In this document: one piece after another, positions 35,065 to 43,314 of the stretch | How positions within the stretch are numbered: position 1 is the first letter of the stretch | How the letters are laid out: the number at the start of each line of letters is the position of its first letter | NCBI RefSeq assembly: GCF_038006205.1 | Contig: NZ_JBBOUU010000001.1 | Coordinates: 1,490,001-1,554,000 of the forward strand | DNA from: Solibacillus sp. FSL R7-0668 | Lineage (GTDB): Bacteria > Bacillota > Bacilli > Bacillales_A > Planococcaceae | Direction of reading: 5' to 3' | DNA: 64,000 bases | Notes under the pieces: model-generated | Seen by the model: the letters and a program-made list of their open reading frames with translations, nothing else | Databases searched by the model: none | Told to the model about the DNA's origin: nothing | Translations under genes and position numbers: made by a program

Positions 35065-35319
35065 AGGGCTTTGCGGCACAAAAAATTATTTGGCGCACCA
35101 TTATTGTCATTCGCACCTGAAATGTTATGGGATTTTTATCATAATTGGGTGTACTCATGGCTGCCAATGCCCTTTATGGTCGATGGGTTACGTGAAATCT
35201 TCTTCTTCGGTACTGGTGTGACATGGGGTAATACACAAGTACTTGTTTGGATTATGATTGTCAGTATCATTGTGATTGTATTATCCGCATTAATTCCGAA
35301 AAAACAGGTGGAAGAATAA
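35065..35319 (+). pseudogene. YhgE/Pip-domain membrane protein, C-terminal remnant
   Basis: The frame opens after a TAG at 35062 and reads LFGAPLLSFAPEML...MPFMVDGLREIFFFGTG, then a last membrane helix (IMIVSIIVIVLSALIP). These are the C-terminal features of YhgE/Pip proteins, which are about 700-900 aa when complete. About 90% of the gene is missing. A terminator follows. Confidence 0.6.
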
Positions 35320-35330
35320 GTTGAATGGAA

Positions 35331-35358
35331 GCACCGAGTTCCGCGCTCGGTGTTTTTT
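35331..35358 (+). terminator. Terminator after the YhgE remnant
   Basis: CACCGAG (35332-35338) pairs with CTCGGTG (35346-35352), followed by TTTTTT. Confidence 0.88.
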
Positions 35359-35406
35359 GTGACTGGGGGATGATTTTGTATTTTATTTGGACGGGTGAGC
35401 AGGGAT

Positions 35407-35516
35407 ATATTTGCGACTTTTTGATTTTATTTGCGAAATTCTCGGGATATTTGCGATTTTAAAAGTTTATTTGCGAAAATATGAAGATATTTGCGATATC
35501 CCACATATATTTGCGA
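35407..35516 (+). repeat. 20-bp-period ATTTGCGA array B (six cores)
   Basis: ATTTGCGA starts at 35409, 35429, 35449, 35469, 35489 and 35509, exactly 20 bp apart. The flanking dinucleotide alternates AT/TT. Core order and spacers (for example AATTCTCGGG, ATATGAAG, CCACAT) match the reverse complement of array A. Located between the YhgE remnant and a small secreted-protein gene. Confidence 0.87.
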
Positions 35517-35754
35517 ATCCCCAAAAATCCCCATTATTTTCCCGATTTGAATTCACTTTTGACTAGAACGGCACGCCGTCCCTGAATTAGGGTGATACAC
35601 CTAAATTATGGTACAATTTAAAAAGAGCTGAATTGTCGGTTATTCTATTATTGATACGAAAAATCCGCTATCTAGCAGTGTGAACGAAATTTATCAGTCA
35701 GGAAACGCATCATCCTTTGGGCCAAATTATAGCGTGGTTCTAAACTTACATATC

Positions 35755-35779
35755 TTCAAATGGCACAACAGGGCTTTGA
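35755..35779. repeat. Degenerate TTCAAA...CTTTGA hairpin
   Basis: TTCAAA-TGGCAC... pairs with CTTTGA at 35774-35779; TGGCAC is shared with the copy at 33909. The loop is longer than in the other copies. Confidence 0.3.
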
Positions 35780-35820
35780 GAGAATTGGTCTTGGAAATAA
35801 TCATTTAAGGTGGTGTTTAA

Positions 35821-36159
35821 TTGAAAAAAATATCTCTAGTGATCATCGTTGCTGTTGTGTTCGGATTTTTCTATGTTTATAAAACGCCTGTCATTAGTAC
35901 ACAAGCAGCGTTAATTCATGCAGAAAAATATCTTTTAAATCCGCCAGAAGAGTGGGGAGATTCTATTATTTTTAATGGGCTAGAGGGGATTCCAGAAGAA
36001 AATATACGCGTGAATCTTTCGCAACAACACGGGTTTTGGCATGAATTAACGAATAGCATGCAATGGGAAGTGACGATAAAATCTCCAGAAAATGAATCTA
36101 CTGTCATCATGGATGCACACACAGGTGAGTTTATTGAAATCATAGGGGCGTTTAGTTAA
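35821..36159 (+). CDS. Small exported/anchored protein, PepSY-like tail
   Basis: 112 aa. An N-terminal hydrophobic signal or anchor (SLVIIVAVVFGFFYVY) precedes a short domain ending WEVTIKSPENESTVIMDAHTGEFIEI, which has the look of a PepSY-type repeat (DAxTGEFI). Function unknown. TTG 35821 follows AAGGTGGTG. Confidence 0.68.
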   Translation: MKKISLVIIVAVVFGFFYVYKTPVISTQAALIHAEKYLLNPPEEWGDSIIFNGLEGIPEENIRVNLSQQHGFWHELTNSMQWEVTIKSPENESTVIMDAHTGEFIEIIGAFS

Positions 36160-36194
36160 GAGAAAAGTTAGGATGGAAAAAAGTGAGGAATCGT

Positions 36195-36524
36195 ATGGAG
36201 CAATTAACATTTAGTGAATTACAACATTACCTAGCATTAAAATACAAAGAAGGACGTACTTCTTCTGCATTATTCATGAAATTAGTAGAGGAAATTGGTG
36301 AGGTTGCAGAAGTATTAAATCAATTAGAAGGTCGCAAGCAGCTGACTTCAGATGCTTCCTTAGAAAAAGAATTAGTTGATGTTTTACATTATGCGATCGC
36401 TATTGCTAGTGTAAATAATATTGATTTAACAAAGGCAATTATCGAAAAAGATAGGGAAGCAGCAATAAAATATAATCAAACGCCAAATTTAGAGGAATTT
36501 TTAGTAGCACATAAAGTAAAATAA
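36195..36524 (+). CDS. MazG-like nucleotide pyrophosphohydrolase domain protein
   Basis: 109 aa, all helical. KLVEEIGEVAEVLNQLEG (EExxE metal-binding pattern) and ELVDVLHYAIAIA (ExxD) match the MazG-like superfamily, which hydrolyses NTPs to NMP and pyrophosphate. The nucleotide specificity is unknown. ATG 36195 follows GTGAGGAA; the GTG at 36183 is part of the ribosome binding site. Confidence 0.85.
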   Translation: MEQLTFSELQHYLALKYKEGRTSSALFMKLVEEIGEVAEVLNQLEGRKQLTSDASLEKELVDVLHYAIAIASVNNIDLTKAIIEKDREAAIKYNQTPNLEEFLVAHKVK

Positions 36525-36552
36525 CGATTTTCAACTTAAACAACACCAAACC

Positions 36553-36590
36553 AAACACGAAAAGCGAATCTAAAAGCGTTTCGTGTTTTT
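36553..36590 (+). terminator. Rho-independent terminator
   Basis: AAACACGAAA (36553-36562) pairs with TTTCGTGTTT (36579-36588), in a T-rich context. Confidence 0.8.
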
Positions 36591-36665
36591 GATTAACCAT
36601 TATTTCGCAAACCCAAAATCAACGCGACTTATTGTAAAATAATAGAAAGAAAGGTGGAATCATAA

Positions 36666-37400
36666 ATGTTTTTAAAATCCGCTACGATCAAAAGAGAAAT
36701 CATCCCAAATTACGAGGAATACCCGTTTTCTATTCCGTTTGTGCGCGCTTTGGATGAGCTGGATTTAGATACGCCGATTACGTTTTTTGTAGGGGAAAAT
36801 GGCGCGGGTAAATCGACATTACTTGAAGCCATTGCCGATCAAATTGGCTTTAATCCAGCAGGGGGGAGCACGCAAAACTATCGAGTGTTTGACGTTCATA
36901 AATCTGAAGCCGCGCTTGGCGAATATGTCAAGCTTGCGTGGTGGCCAAAAGTGACGAACGGCTTTTTCTTACGCGCGGAAACGTTTTATCAATTTGCCTC
37001 ACATGTGGATGAAACGGATGTGTATGGCTACCCATCCTATGGTGGGAAATCACTGCATCAGCAATCACATGGCGAATCGTTCTTTTCGTTATTCCAGAAT
37101 CGCTTTCAAGGTAATGCCATCTATTTATTGGACGAGCCTGAAGCTGCACTTTCTCCGACGAGACAGCTGGCATTTCTGACGTTATTACATGACTTATTAA
37201 AAGAAGGGAATGTGCAGTTTATTATCGCTACCCATTCGCCGATTTTGCTTGGCTATCCGGATGCTCGAATTTATCATTTTCATGAAAAAGGTGTTGAAGA
37301 AATAGAATACGAACAGACGGAGCATTATCAAGTGACCTCATATTTTTTACAGCACCGCGAGAAGATGTTGGCCCAATTATTTGAGGAAGAAGAGGAATGA
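36666..37400 (+). CDS. AAA/ABC-type ATPase
   Basis: 244 aa. Walker A GENGAGKST at residues 43-51, a signature-like HGESFF at 135-140, Walker B LLDEPEAAL at 154-162 and H-loop IIATHSPIL match the small stand-alone AAA_21/ABC-like ATPases related to SMC/RecF. No membrane partner is encoded nearby, so it is unlikely to be a transporter subunit. It heads a same-strand run with AIM24 and coiled-coil proteins. Confidence 0.85.
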   Translation: MFLKSATIKREIIPNYEEYPFSIPFVRALDELDLDTPITFFVGENGAGKSTLLEAIADQIGFNPAGGSTQNYRVFDVHKSEAALGEYVKLAWWPKVTNGFFLRAETFYQFASHVDETDVYGYPSYGGKSLHQQSHGESFFSLFQNRFQGNAIYLLDEPEAALSPTRQLAFLTLLHDLLKEGNVQFIIATHSPILLGYPDARIYHFHEKGVEEIEYEQTEHYQVTSYFLQHREKMLAQLFEEEEE

Positions 37401-37453
37401 TTTGAATCTTTCGATAATGCTGAACCGTATATGAATAAAGGGGCGTGAATGTT

Positions 37454-38146
37454 ATGGGAAAATATTCATTAACACAATTTGTACAAAAAACGAAGCAGGA
37501 TGAACACGAAAACGAATTTTTTGAACTCGAAACCGAGCGCGTATTAGAGGTCAATTTGAACGGTGAGGTATGGGCAAAGATGGGCTCGATGATTGCGTAT
37601 ACAGGCTCGATTAAATTCGAACGTGAGCGAATGCTGGAGCATGGGGTTGGCAAACTGTTTAAAAAGGCATTAACAGGTGAGGGTACACCACTGATGCGCG
37701 CAAAAGGCAATGGTCGCCTGTATTTAGCCGATCAGGGCAAAAAGGTAACGATTTTTGAATTGAATGGGGAAAGTCTATGTGTCAATGGTAATGATTTACT
37801 GGCATTTGAAAATCGGATAAACTGGGATATTCATTTAATGCGTAAAATGGCAGGTATTATGGCGGGTGGTTTATTTAATGTGACCCTACAGGGGACTGGC
37901 ATGGTCGCGATTACAACGCATTTTGAGCCACTAACCTTACTCGTTAAGCCGGGAGAAAAAGTGTACACCGATCCCAATGCTACCGTTGCGTGGAGCGGTA
38001 ATTTAACGCCAGAATTTACAACGGATATTACAATGCGCACACTGATTGGTCGTGGCAGTAATGAGTCGATACAAATGGCATTTTCAGGCGAGGGCTTTGT
38101 CATTATTCAACCATTTGAGGAAGTATATCTAGCTTCACAGCAATAA
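37454..38146 (+). CDS. AIM24 family protein
   Basis: About 230 aa of beta-rich sequence with the AIM24/TIGR00266 features: EVWAKMGSMIAYTGSIKFER near the N-terminus, repeated short Gly-bearing strands, LFNVTLQGTGMVAI, and a C-terminal SIQMAFSGEGFVIIQPFE. Molecular role unknown. ATG 37454 is chosen over GTG 37445, which lies only 2-3 bp after AAAGGGG. It follows the ATPase gene by about 50 bp. Confidence 0.85.
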   Translation: MGKYSLTQFVQKTKQDEHENEFFELETERVLEVNLNGEVWAKMGSMIAYTGSIKFERERMLEHGVGKLFKKALTGEGTPLMRAKGNGRLYLADQGKKVTIFELNGESLCVNGNDLLAFENRINWDIHLMRKMAGIMAGGLFNVTLQGTGMVAITTHFEPLTLLVKPGEKVYTDPNATVAWSGNLTPEFTTDITMRTLIGRGSNESIQMAFSGEGFVIIQPFEEVYLASQQ

Positions 38147-38200
38147 GCTTAGACAGTTCCCAAATTTCGGTATAAACTAAAGCTAAGAGGGGGCGTTGAC

Positions 38201-39181
38201 ATGGAGTGGCAACAATTACAGCTGATGACAGAAAACTACAAGCTACAACTACTTGAAGCCGAGAAACTACATAAAAAGCAAACAACCGTAGAACGTTTAA
38301 TCCAACATGCAGAACGTGAAATTGAGCATTTTGAACAAGAAATGCAGCAGGCACGTAAAGCATTAAATAAATTAGAGCAGTCATCGTTCATCAATTTATT
38401 CCGCAATTGGTCAGGCAAGCGCGATGAACTCATCGAGCAAAATTTAGACCGAGTTGCTGTTACCGAATTAAAGCTGATCGAAGCACAATTAATGCTTGAG
38501 GATTTACAGGACGATGTAGTCGATATTGTTCATAAGTTAAATGCCATCAATGAGCCGTATATTGAACAGGAACTTCAAAAATTAACGAACGAAAAGAAGC
38601 TGTGGCTAGCAGAGCATGCCCCACAGCTTGCGGAAAAGCTAACAGCCATTGCCGAACAGCAAACATTATGCAAGCAGCTTACAAAGGAAATCCAGGAGGC
38701 TATTGATGCTGGGAATGCTGCGTTAAGCGCATTAACTGATGCTGGCTTTGCGTTACATGAGGCAGATTCGTATTCAACATGGGATACCTTTTTAGGTGGG
38801 GGCTTTATGGCAACAGCGATGAAGCATGAAAAGCTAGAAATGACTAACAGCTATATTCATAGCGCACAAATGGCACTGCAACGCTTTAGCAATGAGCTGT
38901 TAGACGTCAAGGATATGCGCAATGAGACAATTGAGATTGGTACAGACGGCTTTGTAAAATTTACTGATTTCTTCTTTGATAATATTTTCACGGATTGGTC
39001 CATTCATTCGAAAATTACAACCGCCATGAACCAAATTTCACGCGTACAAGATGATGTCGCAAACACATTGCGCGAATTGCAGCAAAAATTAACGGTCACG
39101 CTGAAAAAAGAAGCCGAACTGATTGCAGCGCGTGAAGCGATTCTTAATACCGACACGTCAGCATTGTTTTTTGAAAAATAG
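38201..39181 (+). CDS. Hypothetical coiled-coil protein, 326 aa
   Basis: No signal or membrane segment. Long heptad-like coiled-coils (about residues 10-65 and 110-180) frame a middle segment with DTFLGGGFMATAMKHEKL and DFFFDNIFTDWSIHSKI; the C-terminus is again coiled. I do not recognise the family. It follows the AIM24 gene by about 55 bp and may act with it and the ATPase, which is inference from position only. AGGGGGCGTTGAC precedes ATG 38201. Confidence 0.75.
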   Translation: MEWQQLQLMTENYKLQLLEAEKLHKKQTTVERLIQHAEREIEHFEQEMQQARKALNKLEQSSFINLFRNWSGKRDELIEQNLDRVAVTELKLIEAQLMLEDLQDDVVDIVHKLNAINEPYIEQELQKLTNEKKLWLAEHAPQLAEKLTAIAEQQTLCKQLTKEIQEAIDAGNAALSALTDAGFALHEADSYSTWDTFLGGGFMATAMKHEKLEMTNSYIHSAQMALQRFSNELLDVKDMRNETIEIGTDGFVKFTDFFFDNIFTDWSIHSKITTAMNQISRVQDDVANTLRELQQKLTVTLKKEAELIAAREAILNTDTSALFFEK

Positions 39182-39251
39182 GGGCGTACAATAAGGCGTA
39201 TATTTTATTTAAAGTTCTTGTAGTAGAACCAAATCAAAGGAGTCTTTTAAC

Positions 39252-40361
39252 ATGAGTCGTTTAGTAGAAGAATTTTTAGAATTAGTGCAAATTGATTCTG
39301 AAACAAAGCATGAACAGGTAATTGCACCAATTTTAGTGCAAAAATTAGAGGCAATGGGCTTTGAAGTATTCCAAGATGATGCCCACACACGCAATGGTCA
39401 TGGTGCGGGCAACATTATCGCAACATTAAAAGGTGATGAGTCTATCGAGCCAATTTACTTTACGGTGCATATGGATACAGTTGTACCGGGCGTTGGCATT
39501 AAGCCTGAAATTCGTGAAGACGGCTATATTTACTCGGACGGCACAACGATTTTAGGAGCAGACGATAAAGCAGGGATGGCGGCAATTTTCGAAATGGCCC
39601 GTCGCATCAAGGAAAAAAATATTGCACACGGCACAATCCAGTTCATCATTACAGCAGGTGAAGAAAGTGGCTTAGTGGGTGCGAAGGAATTAGATCCAGC
39701 ACATATTATCGCAAAATACGGTTTTGCGGTAGATAGCGACGGTAAAGTAGGGGGCATTGTTGTCGCAGCGCCATTCCAAGCAAAAGTGAATGTCAAAGTA
39801 TTCGGTAAAACAGCACACGCTGGTGTTGCACCTGAAAAAGGCATTTCTGCGATTACCGTAGCAGCAAAAGCCGTAGCGCAGTTAAAGCTAGGCCGTTTAG
39901 ATGAAGAAACAACGGCAAATATCGGACGTTTCGAGGGCGGAAAAGCTACAAACATCGTCTGTGATGAAGTAACGATTTTTGCAGAGGCACGTTCAATTGA
40001 CGAAGCGAAACTAAATGCTCAAACAGCACATATGAAAGAAACATTCGAGCGTGTCGCAAAGGAAAACGGCGCACGTGCAGAAGTAGAAGTTGCCTTATCA
40101 TACCCAGGCTTCCGCGTAACTGAAGCAGATAAAGTTGTACAAATCGCACTAGCTGCAGCGAAAGCAGTTGGTCGTGAGCCACAGCTAGGTATTTCAGGTG
40201 GCGGTAGTGATGCCAATGTTATCGCAGGCTTCGGAATTCCTACCGTAAATTTATCGGTTGGCTATGAGGAAATCCATACAACAAACGAAAGAATGCCAGT
40301 ACAAGAGTTAGAAAAATTGGCAGATTTACTTGAGCAAATTATTATTGAAACAGCTAAATAA
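39252..40361 (+). CDS. M20 peptidase, peptidase T-like (YqjE type)
   Basis: 369 aa zinc peptidase. Metal-binding segments are TVHMDTVVPG (His/Asp), GADDKAGMAA (bridging Asp), TAGEESGLVGAKEL (catalytic Glu pair) and FAEARSID. SGGGSDANVI near the C-terminus holds a late segment of the M20 fold. The dimerisation domain lies at about 175-285. It probably cleaves small peptides in the cytoplasm. AAAGGAG precedes ATG 39252. Confidence 0.92.
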   Translation: MSRLVEEFLELVQIDSETKHEQVIAPILVQKLEAMGFEVFQDDAHTRNGHGAGNIIATLKGDESIEPIYFTVHMDTVVPGVGIKPEIREDGYIYSDGTTILGADDKAGMAAIFEMARRIKEKNIAHGTIQFIITAGEESGLVGAKELDPAHIIAKYGFAVDSDGKVGGIVVAAPFQAKVNVKVFGKTAHAGVAPEKGISAITVAAKAVAQLKLGRLDEETTANIGRFEGGKATNIVCDEVTIFAEARSIDEAKLNAQTAHMKETFERVAKENGARAEVEVALSYPGFRVTEADKVVQIALAAAKAVGREPQLGISGGGSDANVIAGFGIPTVNLSVGYEEIHTTNERMPVQELEKLADLLEQIIIETAK

Positions 40362-40372
40362 GAGGTGATTTT

Positions 40373-40855
40373 ATGGGCTTTGAAAAAGCAGTTGTTTTTT
40401 TATGTGGCACGGAAGAATATGCGGTACCTGTTGACCAAGTTGTTTCAATTGAAAAGCTTGAGCGGGTTACACCGATTCCGCATTTGCCGAATTACTTGTT
40501 AGGCTTTACACGACTTCGCGGTGAATTAACACCGGTGATTGATTTTGGGCGCATTTTATACAATAGCCCAACAAATACCGCTACATCAAAGGTCATCGTA
40601 TTATCGACAGATGTTGTCAATTATGGCTTGCTGGTGGCAGATGCGCGGGAAATTATTGATTTAGAAGCGGATGTACTTAAGCAAATGGGGCTTGTGAATT
40701 ATGAGAAGACGAAATATTTCACTGCGGTTGCCAATTTAGAGGACCGTATGATTTCATGCGTCGATCCAAGCATTTTAGTGAATTCATTAGAGGGTATTCG
40801 AGAAATTATCGAATACTTACATAAAATGCTGGAAAATGAGGAAGCGAAGGCTTAA
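40373..40855 (+). CDS. CheW-domain protein
   Basis: 160 aa covering a whole CheW SH3-like fold: VVFLCGTEEYAVPVDQVVSIEKL, TPIPHLPNYLLGFTRLRGELTPVIDF and a second half with ADAREIIDLEADVL. It should link chemoreceptors to CheA, but no CheA or receptor gene is in the window. It follows the peptidase gene by 11 bp with AAGAGGTGA before ATG 40373, so the two are co-transcribed. Confidence 0.9.
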   Translation: MGFEKAVVFLCGTEEYAVPVDQVVSIEKLERVTPIPHLPNYLLGFTRLRGELTPVIDFGRILYNSPTNTATSKVIVLSTDVVNYGLLVADAREIIDLEADVLKQMGLVNYEKTKYFTAVANLEDRMISCVDPSILVNSLEGIREIIEYLHKMLENEEAKA

Positions 40856-40863
40856 AACAAAAT

Positions 40864-40900
40864 AAGGAGTACAAAATCAGGGGAAGATTTTGTACTCCTT
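40864..40900. terminator. Bidirectional terminator
   Basis: A 15-bp perfect stem AAGGAGTACAAAATC (40864-40878) / GATTTTGTACTCCTT (40886-40900) between convergent genes. Confidence 0.9.
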
Positions 40901-40903
40901 TAT

Positions 40904-41554
40904 TTATGCGGAACCATGTGTATTTTTCTTTGCTTGTTTGCGGTAAGCGAGTCCCGTAATCGCAAAAACGAATACGGAAATAATACTTAATGTTAACACT
41001 AAATTATCTTCCACCCAGGAAATATTGCCTAATATGAAGCCACTACCTAGCCAGACCGTTGTCCAAAGTACAGCGCCAATAAAGTTATAGCGCAAAAATG
41101 TGCCATAGGAAAAGTTTGTATAGCCAGAAATAAATGGTGTCATCGTGCGCATTAATGGGACAAAGCGAGAAAAGGTAATGGCGGCACGGTCATATTTCTG
41201 CAAAAAGTTTTGCGCCTTTTGCGTCGATTCCTCTGAGACAATACGCAGGAGAATATTGCGCTTCGGTGGAATTTTTCGCACAGAACGCCCAATCAAATAG
41301 TTACTACTATCGGCAAGCGTAGTCGCCACAATAAATAAAAAGAATAAAATCAGAAAGTCTAGTTTTCCAAGGGCTGCCAATGTTCCACTCGTGAAAACAG
41401 TGCTATCTCCTGGTAAAAATGTTAAAATTACAAAGGCCGTTTTCGTAAAAACAACGGCAAATAGTAGAAAATAAATATAGAAGCCAAGCTCCTTTATATA
41501 ATAGAAAATAATTTGGTCAATTTCACGTAAAAATTGAATGAAGTCTATAAGCAT
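40904..41554 (-). CDS. DedA family membrane protein
   Basis: 216 aa with four to five membrane segments and DedA/SNARE-associated signatures: FLPGDSTVFTSGTLAALG, a basic KYDRAAITFSRFVPLMRTMTPFISG helix and YNFIGAVLWT. DedA proteins support membrane lipid (undecaprenyl phosphate or phospholipid) transport and proton homeostasis. ATG 41554 follows AAAGGA. Confidence 0.92.
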   Translation of the reverse strand: MLIDFIQFLREIDQIIFYYIKELGFYIYFLLFAVVFTKTAFVILTFLPGDSTVFTSGTLAALGKLDFLILFFLFIVATTLADSSNYLIGRSVRKIPPKRNILLRIVSEESTQKAQNFLQKYDRAAITFSRFVPLMRTMTPFISGYTNFSYGTFLRYNFIGAVLWTTVWLGSGFILGNISWVEDNLVLTLSIISVFVFAITGLAYRKQAKKNTHGSA

Positions 41555-41703
41555 AGGAAAATCCTTTCAACCGAGATATTAGTATTATAGCCGAAATCGC
41601 CAGCTTTTCGTATGGTTCAATACGATTAGAACGTAAAAATGACTTTCGCATGAAATGAAGGCGAATCTAAGCCACCAGCTCTATGAAATAGGAGGATAAG
41701 ATA

Positions 41704-42204
41704 ATGGATATTGAAAACCGCCCAAAATTAAAAATCCCAAAAACAAAGATGGAATGGCTAGCGGATGGCATTGGCTACTTGTCACTGTTATCCATGTTTG
41801 CTATTTTGATTATGCAATGGGGGGCTTTGCCAGAGGAGATACCCGCTCATTTTGGTGCAAATGGCGAAGTGGATCGCTGGGGTTCCAAATGGGAGCTCTT
41901 GATTTTACCAGGTATTGCGATTGGCTTGAATATTTTTCTCATGATATTTGAAAAATTTCCGCAAGTACATAATTATCCAGAGCGATTGAACGAATCGAAT
42001 GTGGTCGCATTTTATACTAATAGTCGGCAAGCCATGAATTATATGAAAAATATTATTAACCTATTATTTACCTATCTTGTGTATAATACGATTTCGATTG
42101 CGTTGAGTGGGACTGATAAACTTGGCTGGCCATTTTATTGTATACTAGGGCTGTTATTTGTGGTGCTCGGCTGGAAAATCGTAAAATCGATGAAAATAAA
42201 ATGA
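41704..42204 (+). CDS. DUF1648 domain membrane protein
   Basis: 166 aa with four membrane segments. The DUF1648 pattern WGALPEEIPAHFGANGEVDRWGSK follows the first helix. Related proteins (SdpI-type) include immunity factors, but the short single-domain form is of unknown function. GGAGGATAAGATA precedes ATG 41704. The next gene starts 13 bp later. Confidence 0.85.
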   Translation: MDIENRPKLKIPKTKMEWLADGIGYLSLLSMFAILIMQWGALPEEIPAHFGANGEVDRWGSKWELLILPGIAIGLNIFLMIFEKFPQVHNYPERLNESNVVAFYTNSRQAMNYMKNIINLLFTYLVYNTISIALSGTDKLGWPFYCILGLLFVVLGWKIVKSMKIK

Positions 42205-42217
42205 TGAGGTGTATGAA

Positions 42218-42697
42218 ATGAAAGCGTATTTAGCAAATGGACTATTTTCAATTGGAGACCGCTATGTCAATGAGGTCATTGCCCGTGAATTGCGCGCGGC
42301 GATTCCACAAATTGACTTGTATGTCCCGCAGGAAAATGATGCCATTAACGATAAAAATACCTATGCAGATAGCTTAGCGATTGCAGAGGCTGATTTAAAT
42401 AGTTTAAAGGAAAGTGATGTTTTAATCGCAGTGATTGACGGTGTGGAAATCGATTCGGGCGTTGCCGCTGAAATTGGTGCGTTTTCGATGCTTAACCGTC
42501 CAATTGTGGCACTGTTTAGTGATGTACGCCAGCAAGGTCGAACTAATAGCAAGAAAATTGATGCGCTCATTGCAGATGGCACAGAAAATCAGTTCATTTA
42601 CCGCAACTTATTTGTCGTAGGTTTGATTAAGCAAAATGGCGTTATTGCCTCGACAATTGAGGAAGTTGTGGAGCAGGTGAAGAAAGTAAGAAAATAA
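42218..42697 (+). CDS. Nucleoside 2-deoxyribosyltransferase
   Basis: 159 aa with YLANGLFSIGDRYVNEVIA, a nucleophile-bearing DSGVAAEIGAFSMLNRPIVALFSD segment and a QFIYRNLFVVGLI end, the pattern of the family that exchanges bases between deoxynucleosides. ATG 42218 lies behind GATGAGGTG; the GTG at 42209 overlaps that site. Confidence 0.88.
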   Translation: MKAYLANGLFSIGDRYVNEVIARELRAAIPQIDLYVPQENDAINDKNTYADSLAIAEADLNSLKESDVLIAVIDGVEIDSGVAAEIGAFSMLNRPIVALFSDVRQQGRTNSKKIDALIADGTENQFIYRNLFVVGLIKQNGVIASTIEEVVEQVKKVRK

Positions 42698-42704
42698 TAG
42701 AGGG

Positions 42705-42736
42705 AGCTGTGTTTCTTAGGAGATGCAGCTTTTTTA
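42705..42736 (+). terminator. Probable terminator
   Basis: AGCTGT pairs with GCAGCT over a 14-bp loop and is followed by a T-run. Confidence 0.6.
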
Positions 42737-42816
42737 TTTCTGTGAAAAAATATTTATAGAAAAACTTACATATTTATGGCATTTGTTCGTCTAGTAGGGT
42801 AAGAGAGGTGACGCAC

Positions 42817-43314
42817 ATGGATTTTGAGAAGCTGTACAGCGACGAGTTTCATTCGACCTATGTATTTATACGCTATATGGTGGGGAATGCGGAGCTTGCA
42901 GAGGATTTTACACAGGAAACATTTCTACGTATTTTAAAAGCGAAAAATTTAGCGTTGGTTACGAATGCCAGTGTTTATACTCGGCAAATCGCCCGTAATC
43001 TTGTCTATGATTATTATCGAAAAAAAGCACTTATTAAATGGTTGCCGTTTTCAGCATCGAATGAGCAGCACGAAATTACGTATGTTCCAGAGGATTGGCT
43101 CGTGCAGCAAGAGCAGCGGAAAATGTTGTTTGAAGCATTACAAAAGCTAAAGCCATTACAGCGCGAAATTATTATTTATCGCAAAATTGAAGAGCGCTCG
43201 ATTGAAGAAACATGTAACATATTGGGACTTACGGCGATGAAGGTTGCTAACACACAGCGAAGTGCGATGAAAAAACTCGAACAATTACTAGGAGGTGTAC
43301 GTGATGAAGCTTGA
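42817..43314 (+). CDS. ECF-type RNA polymerase sigma factor
   Basis: 165 aa. Region 2 (STYVFIRYMVGNAELAEDFTQETFLRIL) and region 4 (LKPLQREIIIYRKIEERSIEETCNILGLTAMKVANTQRSAMKKL) are present without regions 1 and 3. It directs transcription of a stress regulon held in check by the membrane protein encoded next, whose start overlaps this gene by 11 bp. ATG 42817 follows GAGAGGTGACG. I could not identify a clear autoregulatory -35/-10 pair. Confidence 0.9.
   Translation: MDFEKLYSDEFHSTYVFIRYMVGNAELAEDFTQETFLRILKAKNLALVTNASVYTRQIARNLVYDYYRKKALIKWLPFSASNEQHEITYVPEDWLVQQEQRKMLFEALQKLKPLQREIIIYRKIEERSIEETCNILGLTAMKVANTQRSAMKKLEQLLGGVRDEA

Noticed and set aside
42745-42800. ECF-type autoregulatory promoter before the sigma gene
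   Set aside because: CGTC is present, but the AAC element is about 22 bp away rather than 16-17, so the pair does not fit known ECF promoters.
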